Below are positions 1 through 8,324 of a stretch of DNA of 31,917 nt, piece after piece. The DNA lies in NCBI GenBank assembly GCA_030841965.1, contig JAUUSJ010000033.1, positions 1 through 31,917 on the forward strand, in the 5' to 3' direction. The stretch comes from Blautia sp. Its GTDB lineage: Bacteria; Bacillota; Clostridia; Lachnospirales; Lachnospiraceae. The stretch's first letter is position 1. Each line of letters opens with the position of its first letter. The position numbers and the translations under genes are program-made. Under the pieces are notes generated by a model. That model searched no databases, was not told the DNA's origin, and saw nothing but the letters and a program-made list of their open reading frames with translations.

Positions 1-77
1 CAGCGTATGTCGAAAAACCGTGGGAACGAACGTGTTTTTAGAGGACATATCTCCGGCCTCTCTTTGCGTCTGTCCCC
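1..77 (-). repeat. Left copy of terminal inverted repeat
   Basis: Bases 1-37 are the exact reverse complement of 31792-31828. Beyond that the match continues imperfectly: GAGGACATATCT here against GAGGAGATATCT in the reverse complement of the right copy, followed by related pyrimidine-rich sequence to about base 77. The copy may extend left of the window edge, since the right copy goes on into a G+C-rich hairpin. No coding capacity is evident. The most likely reading is a dispersed non-coding repeat. The strand is set relative to the right copy and is arbitrary. Confidence 0.8.
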
Positions 78-163
78 ACTCCCCTCCCAAAAAAATATCC
101 ACTTAATAAAAACTTTAAACTATCTTATTTTACTCTTGCATGGCGCCGATTCTTAAAGTATAG

Positions 164-169
164 TATAAT
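164..169 (+). promoter_or_regulatory. Possible -10 box upstream of rpe
   Basis: A perfect TATAAT lies in A+T-rich sequence about 140 bases before the rpe start. The only TTG-type hexamer nearby, TTGCAT at 136-141, is 22 bases away, which is too far for a normal sigma-A spacing, so the -35 element is weak or absent. The position fits a transcript that begins near 176 and includes the hairpin at 193-254. Confidence 0.35.
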
Positions 170-192
170 ATATCAGATAAATAATAAATCCA

Positions 193-254
193 TAAAGTAA
201 ACAGAATAATTTTCGATGCAAGAAAAGACGCATGATGCATCCTAGTTTACTTTA
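193..254 (+). promoter_or_regulatory. Structured 5' leader of rpe
   Basis: TAAAGTAAAC (193-202) is perfectly complementary to GTTTACTTTA (245-254). Nested inside it, GATGCA (215-220) pairs with TGCATC (236-241). The outer stem ends right at an AGGAG (254-258) that has no well-placed start codon. It could be an RNA control element or an operator; its function is unknown. Confidence 0.5.
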
Positions 255-305
255 GGAGAAAGTATCATTTTAAAATTGAGAGTAAAGAAAAGAGAGGATG
301 AAATT

Positions 306-956
306 ATGTACAAACTAGCACCTTCTATTTTATCGGCAGATTTTACAAATTTAGGGGAAGATATTCAGACAATTGACAAGGCGGGAGCAGAATATGTCCA
401 TATCGACGTGATGGATGGACAGTTCGTCCCAAATATTTCCTTTGGTTTCCCAGTGATTAAGGCGATTCGCCCATTGACGAAGAGAGTATTCGATGTACAT
501 TTAATGATAGAAAACCCAGATAAGTATGTCGAGGAGTTTGCGAAGGCGGGAGCAGATATTATCTGTGTTCATGCGGAGGCATGTACGCATTTAAACAGAA
601 CGATTGCACTTATTAAGGAATGCGGCAAAAAGGCAGCTGTCGCTCTAAATCCAGCGACACCATTATCGGTACTTGACTATGTCTTGGAGGATTTAGATAT
701 GGTACTCATTATGACAGTGAACCCAGGATTTGGCGGTCAATCCTTTATTCCAAGTTCTATCAGGAAGATTCAGGAATTAAGAAAGATGGCGGACGCGAGA
801 GGTCTGAGAGATTTGGATATCGAGGTCGACGGTGGAATTACAGTGGATAATGTGGAGCAAGTTAAGGATGCAGGAGCGAATGTCTTTGTGGCGGGCTCAG
901 CGGTGTTCAAGGACGATATCGCCTCTAATGTGAAGGGATTTTTGGAGAAATTTTAG
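306..956 (+). CDS. rpe: Ribulose-phosphate 3-epimerase
   Basis: Cytosolic (beta/alpha)8 enzyme interconverting ribulose 5-phosphate and xylulose 5-phosphate in the pentose phosphate pathway. The protein is 216 residues, normal for the family. The N-terminal MYKLAPSILSADF is typical. The metal and catalytic residues expected of the family are visible as His32 and Asp34 (VHIDVMDG), His65 (VHLMIEN) and Asp175 (EVDGGI), and NPGFGGQ forms the phosphate loop. I chose the ATG at 306, which has GAGAGG about 8 bases upstream. An in-frame TTG at 276 would add ten charged residues not found in the family and is poorly spaced from its AGGAG. The gene follows a structured leader and is first in a same-strand run with the protease at 1024. 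Confidence 0.96.
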   Translation: MYKLAPSILSADFTNLGEDIQTIDKAGAEYVHIDVMDGQFVPNISFGFPVIKAIRPLTKRVFDVHLMIENPDKYVEEFAKAGADIICVHAEACTHLNRTIALIKECGKKAAVALNPATPLSVLDYVLEDLDMVLIMTVNPGFGGQSFIPSSIRKIQELRKMADARGLRDLDIEVDGGITVDNVEQVKDAGANVFVAGSAVFKDDIASNVKGFLEKF

Positions 957-1023
957 AGAGATTGCTCATAAAAAATGAAGAAAGCACATAGACTAATGCG
1001 AAGAATAGAAGGGTCGAGAAGAT

Positions 1024-2778
1024 ATGGAGCTTTCTTGTAGCGAAAAGATTTTAAGCGAGGATTATGCAGATTTTATTGTGAGTGGTCAGCAGGAGGATGA
1101 ATTAAGACAGAGGTTAAATACAGATTGTGTGCAAAGAGCGGACGTAGATAATACGGTTTTATATACTAAAATCAGTAATCTAGGTCCTCTTTTAAATTTA
1201 AACCTACCTTATAATGTATGGCCAAAATGCTTTGGTTTGATGGATTTAGAGCCAGTGCAGGAGAGTGGCGTATTGCAAATCCAAAATCAGGCCACTTTAA
1301 GTCTGAGAGGACAGGGCGTTTTGGTTGCTGTGATTGATACGGGAATTGATATTTATAATCCGCTTTTTCAGTATGCGGATGGGACGTCAAGAATTGTGAG
1401 GATTTGGGACCAGACAATCGAGGAAGGAGAAGAGAGGCATCCGGAGGGATTTTTGTATGGGACGCAGTATCGACAAGAGGAGTTAAATGAGGCAATCCGA
1501 AGAAGAAAAGGAAATGGCGATAGTATAAATTCGGGTTTGAGCAATGAAGATGAGGAGCCAAGTATAGATTATGTAAAGACAGTGGATGAAAATGGTCACG
1601 GCACATTTTTAGCGGGAATTGCGGCGGGAAATTACGATAGTACAAAGAATTTTACTGGGGTTGCCCCAGACTGTGAGCTTGTCATCGTAAAGCTAAAGGA
1701 GGCAAAGCAGTATCTTAGGAATCTCTATCTGATTAGGGAGGGGGCAATCGCCTATCAGGAGAATGATATATTGCTCGGAGTAAAGTATGTCACGGATGTG
1801 GCAAGGGAATTGCAAAGACCGATTGTAGTTTTGATAGGGATGGGGACAAATCAGGGGGGACAGTCTAATCGAGGAAGACTAAGTACATTTTTGGATACAA
1901 TTGGAAGGTTAAGCGGGGTGGGCGTTTCTGTGCCAGCTGGAAATGAGGCGATAGCGAGACATCATTTTTTTGGGACAGTGACAGAGAGCGATATGCCCGA
2001 GAATGTGGAGATTGAGGTCGGAGAAAATGAGAGAGGATTTATCTTGGAGCTTTGGGGAAGTGCGCCCAATCTTTTCTCGATTGAACTTCAGTCTCCGACT
2101 GGTGATTTTGTACCTCGGATTCCAGCTAGGCTCGGGGAAAATCGAACGATACAATTTCTTCTAGAAAATACAACGGTCGATATCGGATATCAGATTGCAG
2201 AGCAAGAGTCAGGGGCTCAGCTTGTGTTTTTGCGTTTTAATCGACCCTCAGCGGGAATCTGGAAGATTGGCGTCTATGCAAGCGGGATTTCCCCGATGGA
2301 GTTTCATATGTGGCTTCCCATCCAAAATTTCACCTCCGAGCATCTATTTTTTATCCGCTCAAACCCAGATACGACGCTCACAATCCCAGGCTCAGATACG
2401 GTTCCTATGAGTATGACTGCGTATAACCACAGAAATGAGAGTATTTTTGTGGAGGCAAGCAGAGGATTTACAAGGTCAGGAGAGATAAAGCCGGATTTGG
2501 CTGCGCCTGGAGTAGATATTGAGGGACCGGGATTAAATGGGAGGATGGTGAGACGCTCAGGAACGAGTATTGCCGCTGCGCATGGGGCTGGCATTATGGC
2601 ATTGCTTCTTGAGTGGGCAGTCGTAAGAGGAAATGACAGGAGCTTAAACTCTGTTGCGATGAAAAATTATCTTATTCGAGGGGCGAAGAGAGATATGAAT
2701 ATTCGTTATCCGAGTGTACAGTGGGGATACGGGATGATTGATATTTATCGGACTTTTCTGGTATTAAGAGGGGAATAG
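1024..2778 (+). CDS. Subtilisin-family (S8) serine protease, Csp-like
   Basis: Subtilase of 584 residues. The catalytic triad is intact: Asp105 in VIDTGID, His192 in NGHGT and Ser515 in SGTSIAAAHG, with oxyanion-hole Asn307 in PAGNEA. A segment of roughly 180 residues (about 315-490) lies between the Asn and Ser motifs and looks like a beta-rich insert (GFILELWGS, GIWKIGVYASG). This layout resembles the Csp-type subtilases of Clostridia, some of which process spore germination enzymes, although many Lachnospiraceae carry several copies of unknown role. There is no obvious signal peptide, and the N-terminal 90 residues may be a prodomain. The ribosome binding site (GAAGGG) is weak and a little distant. 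The substrate and any link to sporulation are not shown by the sequence. Confidence 0.9.
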   Translation: MELSCSEKILSEDYADFIVSGQQEDELRQRLNTDCVQRADVDNTVLYTKISNLGPLLNLNLPYNVWPKCFGLMDLEPVQESGVLQIQNQATLSLRGQGVLVAVIDTGIDIYNPLFQYADGTSRIVRIWDQTIEEGEERHPEGFLYGTQYRQEELNEAIRRRKGNGDSINSGLSNEDEEPSIDYVKTVDENGHGTFLAGIAAGNYDSTKNFTGVAPDCELVIVKLKEAKQYLRNLYLIREGAIAYQENDILLGVKYVTDVARELQRPIVVLIGMGTNQGGQSNRGRLSTFLDTIGRLSGVGVSVPAGNEAIARHHFFGTVTESDMPENVEIEVGENERGFILELWGSAPNLFSIELQSPTGDFVPRIPARLGENRTIQFLLENTTVDIGYQIAEQESGAQLVFLRFNRPSAGIWKIGVYASGISPMEFHMWLPIQNFTSEHLFFIRSNPDTTLTIPGSDTVPMSMTAYNHRNESIFVEASRGFTRSGEIKPDLAAPGVDIEGPGLNGRMVRRSGTSIAAAHGAGIMALLLEWAVVRGNDRSLNSVAMKNYLIRGAKRDMNIRYPSVQWGYGMIDIYRTFLVLRGE

Positions 2779-2797
2779 AGGATGGATATATTTATGT

Positions 2798-2870
2798 TTT
2801 TGGCGGGTTCCAAGTTCAAAAATCCTCTTGCAGCAAACTTGCATCGGATTTTAGAACTTTTGACCCTGGT
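2798..2870 (-). repeat. Dispersed hairpin repeat, copy A
   Basis: Read on the minus strand this is nearly identical to 8064-8137. Both run ACCAGGGTCAAAAG, then AAAATCCGATGCAAG, a short loop, GCAAGAGGATTTTTGAACTT and CCCGCCAAAA, with only a few base differences. Complementary blocks (GGGTC/GACCC, AAAATCC/GGATTTT and the central GCAAG region) fold it into a long imperfect hairpin. It has no coding potential. It is a REP- or MITE-like element by structure. Confidence 0.8.
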
Positions 2871-2947
2871 AGTATCGTATCATGTATGTAAAAAAATGTA
2901 AAAAATAAGGGAACCAAGAGAAAATTCTTTTAAAATCGCCCTATCTA

Positions 2948-2956
2948 TGATATGAT
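2948..2956 (+). promoter_or_regulatory. Possible extended -10 promoter
   Basis: TGATATGAT matches an extended -10 (TGN-TATGAT) about 135 bases before the small membrane protein gene. The hexamer 17 bases upstream is TTTTAA (2928-2933), a poor -35. It would drive the small gene and dnaE. Confidence 0.3.
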
Positions 2957-3089
2957 TTGGTGTAGAGACGCCCAGATAGAATGGTTGGGATGGATGGTGA
3001 TAGATGCGTTGGCAGAGATATCCATTTACAGAGTTCTTAGGGAGAAGATTTAGAGAAAATAAATGGAAGGATAAAGGGAGAAAAGAAAG

Positions 3090-3335
3090 ATGAGTCAGAA
3101 AAAAGTAGATGAGTATAAAAAATATAAAGCAAACCGAAAACAGATTATTGCCAAAGAGAAGAAGATGAAGAAAGTAAAAAAAGCGGTTGCGACGGTCTGT
3201 GCGGTTGCGATTATCGGCGGACTTGGATATTGGTCTGTCTATAGTTATCAAGATACGCATAAGCCAGAGATAGAGTTTATGAATCTGCTGAATCAAGATG
3301 AGGGTGGTTTTTATGCCCCAATTTTGGATGAATAG
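3090..3335 (+). CDS. Small single-span membrane protein upstream of dnaE
   Basis: 81-residue protein of unknown function. The first 35 residues are strongly basic with many Lys (KKVDEYKKYKANRKQ, KEKKMKKVKKA). One hydrophobic segment follows at about residues 36-54 (AVATVCAVAIIGGLGYW), then a short acidic, probably extracytoplasmic tail ending FYAPILDE. The charge pattern predicts cytoplasm-in topology. The ribosome binding site GGGAG is well placed before the ATG. The gene sits 70 bases before dnaE on the same strand and is probably transcribed with it. I recognise no named domain. The size, TM helix and good ribosome binding site make a real gene likely. Confidence 0.75.
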   Translation: MSQKKVDEYKKYKANRKQIIAKEKKMKKVKKAVATVCAVAIIGGLGYWSVYSYQDTHKPEIEFMNLLNQDEGGFYAPILDE

Positions 3336-3405
3336 ATGATAGATGCGGGATGCCAGAGAGAGAGCTTCGGGCATATATGATAGATGATTAAGAAGGAGGA
3401 TAAAA

Positions 3406-6400
3406 TTGAGCTTTACACATTTACATGTTCATACAGAGTACAGCTTATTGGATGGTTCTAGTAAGATAAAGGAGCTTGTGGCGAGAGCGAAAGAGCTTGG
3501 GATGGATAGCCTGGCAATCACTGACCACGGTGTAATGTACGGAGTGATTGATTTTTATAAGGCGGCAAGAGAAGTTGGGATTAAACCAATTTTGGGATGT
3601 GAGATTTATGTAGCTCCAGGCTCCCGTTTTGATAAAGACCCGAGTAAGGGGGCAAACCGATATTATCATCTGGTTCTTTTGGCGGAGAATGATTTGGGAT
3701 ACCATAATCTAATGAAGATTGTATCAAGAGGATTTACGGAAGGGTTTTACTATAAACCGAGAGTGGACTATGAGATATTGGAACAGTTTCACGAGGGAAT
3801 TATCGCTCTATCTGCCTGTCTGGCGGGAGAGATTCCTTTCTATATAAGAAAGGGAGAGTACGAGGAGGCAAAAAAGGCAGCCTTGAGGATGGAGAGTATT
3901 TTTGGAAAGGGAAATTTCTTTTTGGAGCTGCAAGACCATGGAATTCGAGAGCAAACCTTAGTGAATACAGAATTATTAAAACTCTCTAGGGAGTTGGATA
4001 TAGATTTAGTAGCCACAAATGATATTCACTATACGTACGAGAGTGATGCGGAGCCTCATGATATCTTGCTCTGCATCCAGACTGGCAAGAAGGTCTCGGA
4101 TGAGAATCGGATGCGCTATGAGGGAGGTCAATATTTTTGCAAATCGGAGCAGCAGATGGCAGAACTTTTCCCGTATGCGAGGGAGGCGTTGGAAAATACG
4201 CATAAAATCGCAGAGCGCTGTAATGTGGAGATTGTTTTTGGGGAGCAGAAGGTGCCAAAGTTCGATGTGCCAAACGGTCAGGATGCATTTGAGTATTTGA
4301 AGGCTCTATGTGAGGACGGACTAAAGAAGCGATACGGCGAGAATCCGGGAAAAGAGCTTGAGGATAGGCTTTATTATGAATTAAATACCATCAAGGAGAT
4401 GGGATATGTCGATTATTTCTTGATTGTGGGAGATTTTATTAAATATGCCAGAGACCACGGGATTGCGGTTGGACCGGGGCGAGGTTCGGCCGCGGGAAGT
4501 ATCGTGGCATACTGCCTGACGATTACGAATATTGACCCAATCAAATATCAGCTTTTGTTTGAGCGATTTTTAAATCCAGAGCGTGTATCGATGCCGGATA
4601 TTGATATTGATTTTTGTTTTGAGAGGCGTCAGGAAGTAATTGACTACGTAGTTCAAAAATACGGCAAAGAAAAGGTGGTACAGATTATTACCTTTGGTAC
4701 GATGGCCGCCAAGATGGTAATTCGAGATGTGGGACGGGCACTTGATATTCCCTACGCACAGGTAGATGCCGTGGCGAAGATGATTCCGACGGAATTGAAG
4801 ATGACAGTTGACAAAGCGCTTAAGGTAAATCCAGAGCTTCGCAATCTCTACGAGAAGGATGAGGTTATCAGAAAGCTGATTGATATGTCGAGACGTCTCG
4901 AGGGACTCCCAAGACATTCCTCGGTGCATGCGGCAGGTGTCGTGATTGGTCAAAAAGCAATCGATGAGTTTGTGCCTCTGTCAAGGTCATCTGAGAATGC
5001 GATTACAACCCAGTTTACGATGACAACGATAGAGGAACTGGGACTTTTGAAGATGGATTTTTTAGGTCTTCGAACCTTGACGGTGATTCAGGACGCTGTC
5101 AAGTTAATTAATAAAAAACGGGAGATACCGATAAATATAGACGAGATTGATTATAGTGACCCGAAGGTCTATGAGATGATGGGACAGGCAAAGACAGAGG
5201 GAATTTTCCAGTTTGAGAGCAGTGGAATGAAGTCCTTTCTAAAGGAGTTAAAGCCAGAATGCTTGGAGGACCTTATTGCGGGAACTTCTCTGTACCGTCC
5301 GGGACCGATGGATTTTATTCCAAAATATATTAAAGGAAAAAGGGATAAATCCTCAATAAAATATGCGTGTCCACAGCTTGAGAAAATTCTGGCTCCAACA
5401 TACGGATGTATCGTATATCAAGAGCAGGTTATGCAGATTGTTATGGAGCTTGCGGGATATACGATGGGGCGAAGTGACTTGGTTCGCCGTGCGATGTCAA
5501 AGAAAAAAGAATCGGTTATGGAGGAAGAGAGACAAAACTTTGTCTATGGAAATGAGGCAGAGGGTGTGGATGGATGTATTAAGAGAGAAATTCCGGAAGA
5601 CGTGGCACAGCGTATCTATGACGATATGATTGATTTTGCCAAGTATGCCTTTAATAAGAGTCATGCGGCAGCGTATGCGGTTGTCTCTTATCAGACAGCG
5701 TACCTAAAATACTACTATCCAGTTGAGTTTATGGCAGCTCTTCTCACCTCCGTTGTGAATAATATCAATAAGATTACAGAATATATATACGACTGTAGGC
5801 AGATGGGAATTGAACTTCTCCCACCAGATATCAATGAGGGAGAGTATCATTTTTCAGCTGCAAATGGAAAAATTCGTTATGGCATGGGTGCCATTAAGAG
5901 TCTCGGAAAGAATGTCATTGACATGATTGTGGAGGAGAGAAAGAAAAATGGACCTTATAAGAGCTTAAAGGATTTCTTAAAGCGCCTCTCTAGCAAGGAA
6001 GCGAATAAGAGAACGGTTGAGGCGTTGATAAAATCAGGAGCGATGGATTGTCTAGAGGGAACGAGAAAGCAAAAATTGGCAGTATATATGGATGTTTTAA
6101 ATTCGGTTCAGAGAGAAAAGAAAGATTCTATGGAGGGACAACTGTCCTTGATGGATTTTTTTGGAACGGAGGTTCAAAAGGAGTTTGAGATTTCTTTTCC
6201 GAATATAGGAGAATTTAAAAAAGAAGAACTTTTATTTTATGAAAAAGAGGTTTTGGGAATTTATATTAGCGGACATCCACTTAATGAGTACGAGAATATT
6301 CTAAAAAAGAATATTACAGCGACCACAGCACAGTTTCAAGCGGGAATAGAGGAGGAATATCCTTCGGAGTCCATTACAGATGAGCAGATGGAATCTCTGG

Positions 6401-6978
6401 GAGTTTCTAAAAACTATGCTCAGAAGAAAGCGGAAGATTTTGATTTATCAAAGATGATGGATACAAGAGCGGTGGATGGCAAACAATATACTCTAGGAGG
6501 CATGATTATAGCGAAAAAGACGATGCTCACGAAGAGAAATCAAAATATGGCGTTTTTGACGTTGGAAGATTTGATGGGAACCGTCGAGGTAGTTGTATTT
6601 CCGCAGATTTATCAGAGATATCGCCAGTGGCTTGAGGAGGATAATAAAGTATTTATTAAGGGAAGGGCGGATATGTCTGAGGAAGGTGGAAAGTTAATAT
6701 GCGAGCAAGTCATACCGTTTGACCAATTGCCAAAGGAGCTTTGGATTCAGTTTCAGGATAAACAAGAGTTTATGAGACGAGAGGGGGAGGTATTAGATTC
6801 TATCCGAGAGAATCGAGGAGAGAGCTCGGTTATTATCTTTTGCAAGAAGGAGAGAGGGATAAAAAGACTGTCAAAATCTTATTCTGTATCAACTTCTGAG
6901 CATTATATAGAAAAATTGACAGAGAAATTTGGCGAAGAGAATATAAAAATAGTGGAAAAGAATATTGCAAATATATAG
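3406..6978 (+). CDS. dnaE: DNA polymerase III subunit alpha (DnaE)
   Basis: C-family replicative DNA polymerase of 1190 residues. The N-terminal PHP domain starts with HLHVHTEYSLLDG (His5, His7, His9). The palm carries the catalytic acidic motif PDIDIDF at residues 397-403 (Asp400 and Asp402), preceded by GPGRGSAAGS. The fingers and tandem helix-hairpin-helix region follow, with SLYRPGPMDFIP and FNKSHAAAYA as landmarks. An OB-fold lies at about 1028-1112 (YTLGGMIIAKK to KLICEQVIPF). The length and order fit the DnaE1/DnaE3 group. Firmicutes usually also encode PolC, so this may be the second polymerase. The start is TTG at 3406, supported by AAGGAGG 6 bases upstream and by the conserved N-terminus. 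No inteins or breaks are seen. Confidence 0.97.
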   Translation: MSFTHLHVHTEYSLLDGSSKIKELVARAKELGMDSLAITDHGVMYGVIDFYKAAREVGIKPILGCEIYVAPGSRFDKDPSKGANRYYHLVLLAENDLGYHNLMKIVSRGFTEGFYYKPRVDYEILEQFHEGIIALSACLAGEIPFYIRKGEYEEAKKAALRMESIFGKGNFFLELQDHGIREQTLVNTELLKLSRELDIDLVATNDIHYTYESDAEPHDILLCIQTGKKVSDENRMRYEGGQYFCKSEQQMAELFPYAREALENTHKIAERCNVEIVFGEQKVPKFDVPNGQDAFEYLKALCEDGLKKRYGENPGKELEDRLYYELNTIKEMGYVDYFLIVGDFIKYARDHGIAVGPGRGSAAGSIVAYCLTITNIDPIKYQLLFERFLNPERVSMPDIDIDFCFERRQEVIDYVVQKYGKEKVVQIITFGTMAAKMVIRDVGRALDIPYAQVDAVAKMIPTELKMTVDKALKVNPELRNLYEKDEVIRKLIDMSRRLEGLPRHSSVHAAGVVIGQKAIDEFVPLSRSSENAITTQFTMTTIEELGLLKMDFLGLRTLTVIQDAVKLINKKREIPINIDEIDYSDPKVYEMMGQAKTEGIFQFESSGMKSFLKELKPECLEDLIAGTSLYRPGPMDFIPKYIKGKRDKSSIKYACPQLEKILAPTYGCIVYQEQVMQIVMELAGYTMGRSDLVRRAMSKKKESVMEEERQNFVYGNEAEGVDGCIKREIPEDVAQRIYDDMIDFAKYAFNKSHAAAYAVVSYQTAYLKYYYPVEFMAALLTSVVNNINKITEYIYDCRQMGIELLPPDINEGEYHFSAANGKIRYGMGAIKSLGKNVIDMIVEERKKNGPYKSLKDFLKRLSSKEANKRTVEALIKSGAMDCLEGTRKQKLAVYMDVLNSVQREKKDSMEGQLSLMDFFGTEVQKEFEISFPNIGEFKKEELLFYEKEVLGIYISGHPLNEYENILKKNITATTAQFQAGIEEEYPSESITDEQMESLGVSKNYAQKKAEDFDLSKMMDTRAVDGKQYTLGGMIIAKKTMLTKRNQNMAFLTLEDLMGTVEVVVFPQIYQRYRQWLEEDNKVFIKGRADMSEEGGKLICEQVIPFDQLPKELWIQFQDKQEFMRREGEVLDSIRENRGESSVIIFCKKERGIKRLSKSYSVSTSEHYIEKLTEKFGEENIKIVEKNIANI

Positions 6979-7050
6979 AAAATGGATTAAAATGAGAGTG
7001 GATATTATTTGGTAATAACTTAAGTTTAGGAGATTATGTGGAGGTAAAAA

Positions 7051-8037
7051 ATGGGAAACAAAATTAAAACAATCGGAGTTTTAACAAGTGGTGGAGATTC
7101 ACCGGGAATGAACGCTGCAACAAGAGCAGTCGTAAGAACAGCTTTGGCAAGAGGCCTGAAGGTAAAAGGTATCAGAAAGGGCTATAATGGATTGATTAAT
7201 GAGGACATTAAGGATATGCATTTACATGATGTGTCCGATACAATCTCCAGAGGTGGTACTGTTCTTCTTACTGCTCGTTGTGAGGAATTTAAGACATTAG
7301 AGGGACAGCAAAGAGGTGCTGAGGTTTGTAGAAAACATGGCATCGACGGCGTTGTCGTTATCGGTGGAGACGGTTCCTTTAACGGTGCAAAGAAATTATC
7401 TGAGCAGGGAATTAACACAATCGCACTTCCAGGTACAATCGACCTTGATATTGCATGTACCGATTATACAATCGGATTTGATACAGCGGTCAATACAGCG
7501 ATGGAGGCAATCGATAAGATTAGAGATACCTCTACTTCTCATGAGCGTGTAAGTATCATCGAGGTTATGGGACGTAATGCTGGATATATCGCTCTATGGT
7601 GCGGTATCGCTACAGGTGCTGAGGATATCTTAATTCCAGAGAGATTTGACGGCAATCAGCCAAAACTTGAGCAGGGATTGATTGACAGTATTTTGAGGAA
7701 TAAGGCAAAAGGAAAGATTCATCACTTAATTATCAACGCTGAGGGAATCGGACATTCCTACGGTATGGCTAAGAGACTTGAGGCAGCAACAGGAATTGAG
7801 ACAAGAGCAAGTATCCTTGGATATTTGCAAAGAGGTGGAAGCCCAACAGCAAAAGATAGAGTTTATGCTTCTCATATGGGTGCCTTAGCAGTAGACTTAT
7901 TAATCGCAGGAAAGACAAACCGTGTTGTCGGCTATAAAGGCGGACAGTACGTAGACTTCGATATCCAAGAAGCGTTAAGCATGACAAAGGATATCAGCGA
8001 GTACGAACTTGAGATTTCTAAGATTTTAGGTAAATAA
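7051..8037 (+). CDS. pfkA: ATP-dependent 6-phosphofructokinase
   Basis: Glycolytic enzyme phosphorylating fructose 6-phosphate to fructose 1,6-bisphosphate; 328 residues, cytosolic and normally tetrameric. The nucleotide loop LTSGGDSPGMNA is at 11-22. The GGDGS motif at 105-109 has Gly108, the ATP-type signature (PPi enzymes have Asp there). The catalytic PGTIDLD motif has Asp131 and Asp133. RDTSTSHER and EVMGRNAGYIAL are conserved substrate-site segments. The residue between the two motif aspartates is Leu132, where the Escherichia coli enzyme has Asn. The ribosome binding site TGGAGG lies 6 bases before the ATG. The gene lies 72 bases after dnaE and is followed by a repeat and a strong terminator. 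Confidence 0.97.
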   Translation: MGNKIKTIGVLTSGGDSPGMNAATRAVVRTALARGLKVKGIRKGYNGLINEDIKDMHLHDVSDTISRGGTVLLTARCEEFKTLEGQQRGAEVCRKHGIDGVVVIGGDGSFNGAKKLSEQGINTIALPGTIDLDIACTDYTIGFDTAVNTAMEAIDKIRDTSTSHERVSIIEVMGRNAGYIALWCGIATGAEDILIPERFDGNQPKLEQGLIDSILRNKAKGKIHHLIINAEGIGHSYGMAKRLEAATGIETRASILGYLQRGGSPTAKDRVYASHMGALAVDLLIAGKTNRVVGYKGGQYVDFDIQEALSMTKDISEYELEISKILGK

Positions 8038-8060
8038 TGCCAAATTTATATAATTTTTAT

Positions 8061-8137
8061 GATACCAGGGTCAAAAGGTCTAAAATCCGATGCAAGCTTG
8101 CTTGCAAGAGGATTTTTGAACTTGGGACCCGCCAAAA
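8061..8137 (+). repeat. Dispersed hairpin repeat, copy B
   Basis: Nearly identical to copy A in the opposite orientation. The fold is GGGTC (8068-8072) with GACCC (8126-8130), AAAATCC (8082-8088) with GGATTTT (8110-8116), and TGCAAG (8091-8096) with CTTGCA (8101-8106) closing a 4-base loop. The 9-base sequence AATTTTTAT occurs directly on both sides (8052-8060 and 8136-8144), which looks like a target-site duplication. The local sequence is A+T-rich, so chance is possible. Confidence 0.8.
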
Positions 8138-8160
8138 TTTTTATATAATTTCTAAAGAAT

Positions 8161-8190
8161 AAAGTGTCTTTTATCTCAAAGGCACTTTTT
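8161..8190 (+). terminator. Intrinsic terminator of pfkA
   Basis: AAAGTGTCTTT (8161-8171) pairs with AAAGGCACTTT (8178-8188), an 11-bp stem with one G-U pair and a 6-base loop, followed by a T run. This is well formed and ends the housekeeping transcript. Confidence 0.9.
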
Positions 8191-8324
8191 CTTTTCAGTG
8201 ATATTTCTGCTAAAGCGGATATCTGTATCGCAAGTAGCAGTATTGAGAAAGATGTCAGTCTCTAGCACTATGCTTTTACAGTAAGAAAAAGGGGGAAGAA
8301 TAAAGTAAGGGGATGAGGTTTAAC

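Larger units (their letters stand above)
2779..3089 (+). other. Intergenic region after the subtilase
   Basis: These 311 bases hold the minus-orientation hairpin repeat (2798-2870), which may act as a transcript end for the protease gene, and a possible extended -10 promoter at 2948-2956. CTATCT (2941-2946) can pair with AGATAG (2974-2979), a weak hairpin. I see no protein gene here. Confidence 0.5.

Noticed and set aside
4570..4953. 127-residue minus-strand frame inside dnaE
   Set aside because: It is antisense to the catalytic palm of a clear DnaE; the composition is that of a shadow frame.
8243..8274. TTGAGA and TATGCT as a promoter for the small lipoprotein
   Set aside because: The spacer is 20 bases, outside the normal range, and there is no supporting extended -10.
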